Source of the DNA: Deltaproteobacteria bacterium
GTDB lineage: Bacteria > Myxococcota_A > Polyangia > HGW-17
Direction of reading: 5' to 3'
Length of the DNA: 6,967 nucleotides
Assembly (NCBI GenBank): GCA_003249585.1
Contig: QKIM01000019.1
Span: 1-6,967 of the forward strand
The notes under the pieces are model-generated. The model was not told the origin of the DNA and ran no database searches. It saw only the letters and a program-made list of their open reading frames with translations. The position numbers and the translations under genes were made by a program. The first letter of the stretch is position 1, and each line of letters opens with the position of its first letter. This document shows positions 6,173 to 6,967 of this stretch, one piece after another.

Positions 6173-6199
6173 AATAATTAAATCAAGCGCTCTTCGCTT
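6173..6199 (-). terminator. Possible terminator downstream of the prenyltransferase gene
   Basis: AAGCG and CGCTT (6199-6195 and 6189-6185 on the minus strand) form a 5-base stem with an AAGAG loop. On the minus strand an interrupted T-rich stretch, GATTTAATTATT, follows. It starts 2 bases beyond the TGA of the prenyltransferase gene. The stem is short and the T tract broken, so efficiency is doubtful. Confidence 0.35.
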
Positions 6200-6201
6200 T
6201 T

Positions 6202-6967
6202 TCAACAGAAGAACCCAAAGAGGGTCGCCGTGAGAAGAACACTGGAGAGTGCCTGGAAGGCGATGGTCCCTCCCTGGACGGGGGCGAGCGCTGCCGGATC
6301 CCTGTATCGGCTCCACACGCTGCGGATCAGAAGCGCCGCCAGGGGCAAAAGCAGGAGCACCGACATGGAGAGCAGGGGAAGAAGCCCCTCCATCCACAGC
6401 AGCACCACAGAGCCAAAGAATCCGGTGAGAAGGGCGAGATACCCGATCCGTGCGGGAGCCAGCCCCATCCGGACCACGAGATTGCGTTTCCCGCTCCTGA
6501 GGTCGGCCTCGAAGTCGGGGAACTCGTTGATCCAGAGGATGGCCGTCACAGCAAACCCGTTGGGCAGCCCAAGCAGGAAGAACTCCCAGGAGAGCCCGGC
6601 GGTGAACACATACCCCATGCCCCAGGTCACCAGGGGGCCGAACGCGAAAAAGATGAGGATCTCCCCGAGCCCTCTGGACTGCAAGGAAAAGGGGCGAGTG
6701 GAATAGAGAAGACCAGCCGCCGCGCCCAGCCCGCCAACCAAAAAAACCAGAGGCCGGCCCGCAAAAGCCAGCACCAGCCCCGCCGCGAGCGCCAGACCAA
6801 AAAACAGGCCCGACATGACCAAAAAGACCTTCCGTGCGAGAATCCCCTCGACCAGATGACGACTCCCGCCACTGAACGTGCCCGCGTGGCGGTTCACCTG
6901 ATCACTGCCGACCCAGTCGAAATAGTCGTTGAGCGTGTTCGCCCCCAGGTGGAGAAAGAGCACGCCT
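6202..6967 (-). CDS. UbiA-family prenyltransferase, possibly MenA-like; N-terminus outside window
   Basis: Integral membrane enzyme that transfers a polyprenyl chain from its diphosphate to an aromatic acceptor, commonly in menaquinone or ubiquinone synthesis. The visible 255 residues are open through the right edge; the first in-frame GTG is internal, since it lies only a few residues before the first motif. Motif 1 is ANTLNDYFDWVGSD, with metal-binding Asp. It is followed by TFSGGSRHLVEG, which is typical of UbiA members often annotated as 1,4-dihydroxy-2-naphthoate prenyltransferase. Motif 2 is NEFPDFEADLRSGKR, then NLVVRMG, with Asn-Glu replacing the usual first Asp, as is common in this group. 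About seven hydrophobic helices are visible. Only the roughly 30-50 N-terminal residues appear to be missing. The substrate cannot be fixed from sequence, so menA is plausible but not assigned. The TGA is 148 bases upstream of the pseudo-receiver gene, with a weak terminator between, so the genes may or may not be co-transcribed. Confidence 0.9.
   Translation of the reverse strand, partial: GVLFLHLGANTLNDYFDWVGSDQVNRHAGTFSGGSRHLVEGILARKVFLVMSGLFFGLALAAGLVLAFAGRPLVFLVGGLGAAAGLLYSTRPFSLQSRGLGEILIFFAFGPLVTWGMGYVFTAGLSWEFFLLGLPNGFAVTAILWINEFPDFEADLRSGKRNLVVRMGLAPARIGYLALLTGFFGSVVLLWMEGLLPLLSMSVLLLLPLAALLIRSVWSRYRDPAALAPVQGGTIAFQALSSVLLTATLFGFFC

Overview
The window is GC-rich, densely coded DNA from a Gram-negative bacterium with an outer membrane. 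It has a porin-like barrel ending in Phe, a prepilin peptidase, and a likely menaquinone-type prenyltransferase. The mix of a GAF-class III cyclase, a PilZ protein, a DUF4388-like protein and a Roadblock/LC7 protein resembles the signalling repertoire of Myxococcota, Desulfobacterota and related former Deltaproteobacteria. That placement is inference; there is no rRNA or other taxonomic marker. No tRNA, CRISPR array, insertion sequence or phage gene was seen.

Layout. Plus strand, left half: the C-terminal part of a GAF-adenylate/guanylate cyclase (1-1357, cut by the left edge). It abuts a prepilin peptidase gene (1358-2260) through a TAGATG junction. An AT-rich gap (2261-2419) with a good candidate promoter follows, then a PilZ-domain protein gene (2420-3082). 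Minus strand, right half, in transcription order: a UbiA-family prenyltransferase (6967-6202, cut by the right edge), a pseudo-receiver/DUF4388-like protein (6053-5061), a Roadblock/LC7 protein (5068-4700, overlapping its upstream neighbour by 8 bases), and an exported outer-membrane barrel protein (4592-3159). The two blocks converge at 3083-3158.

How the genes may work together. Prepilin peptidase matures type IV pilins and type II secretion pseudopilins. PilZ proteins often control pili or motility through c-di-GMP. The cyclase makes a cyclic nucleotide, probably cAMP. Roadblock/LC7 proteins of the MglB type regulate small Ras-like GTPases that set polarity and motility. The set is consistent with second-messenger and GTPase control of surface behaviour, but no pilin, pilus motor or GTPase gene lies in the window, so this link is inference. 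The prenyltransferase and the porin look like ordinary envelope and respiratory genes.

The most interesting item is the overlapping pair 5061-6053 / 4700-5068. It encodes a receiver-like domain that appears to lack the phospho-acceptor Asp, fused to a DUF4388-like domain and an unrecognised C-terminal region, translationally tied to a stand-alone Roadblock protein.
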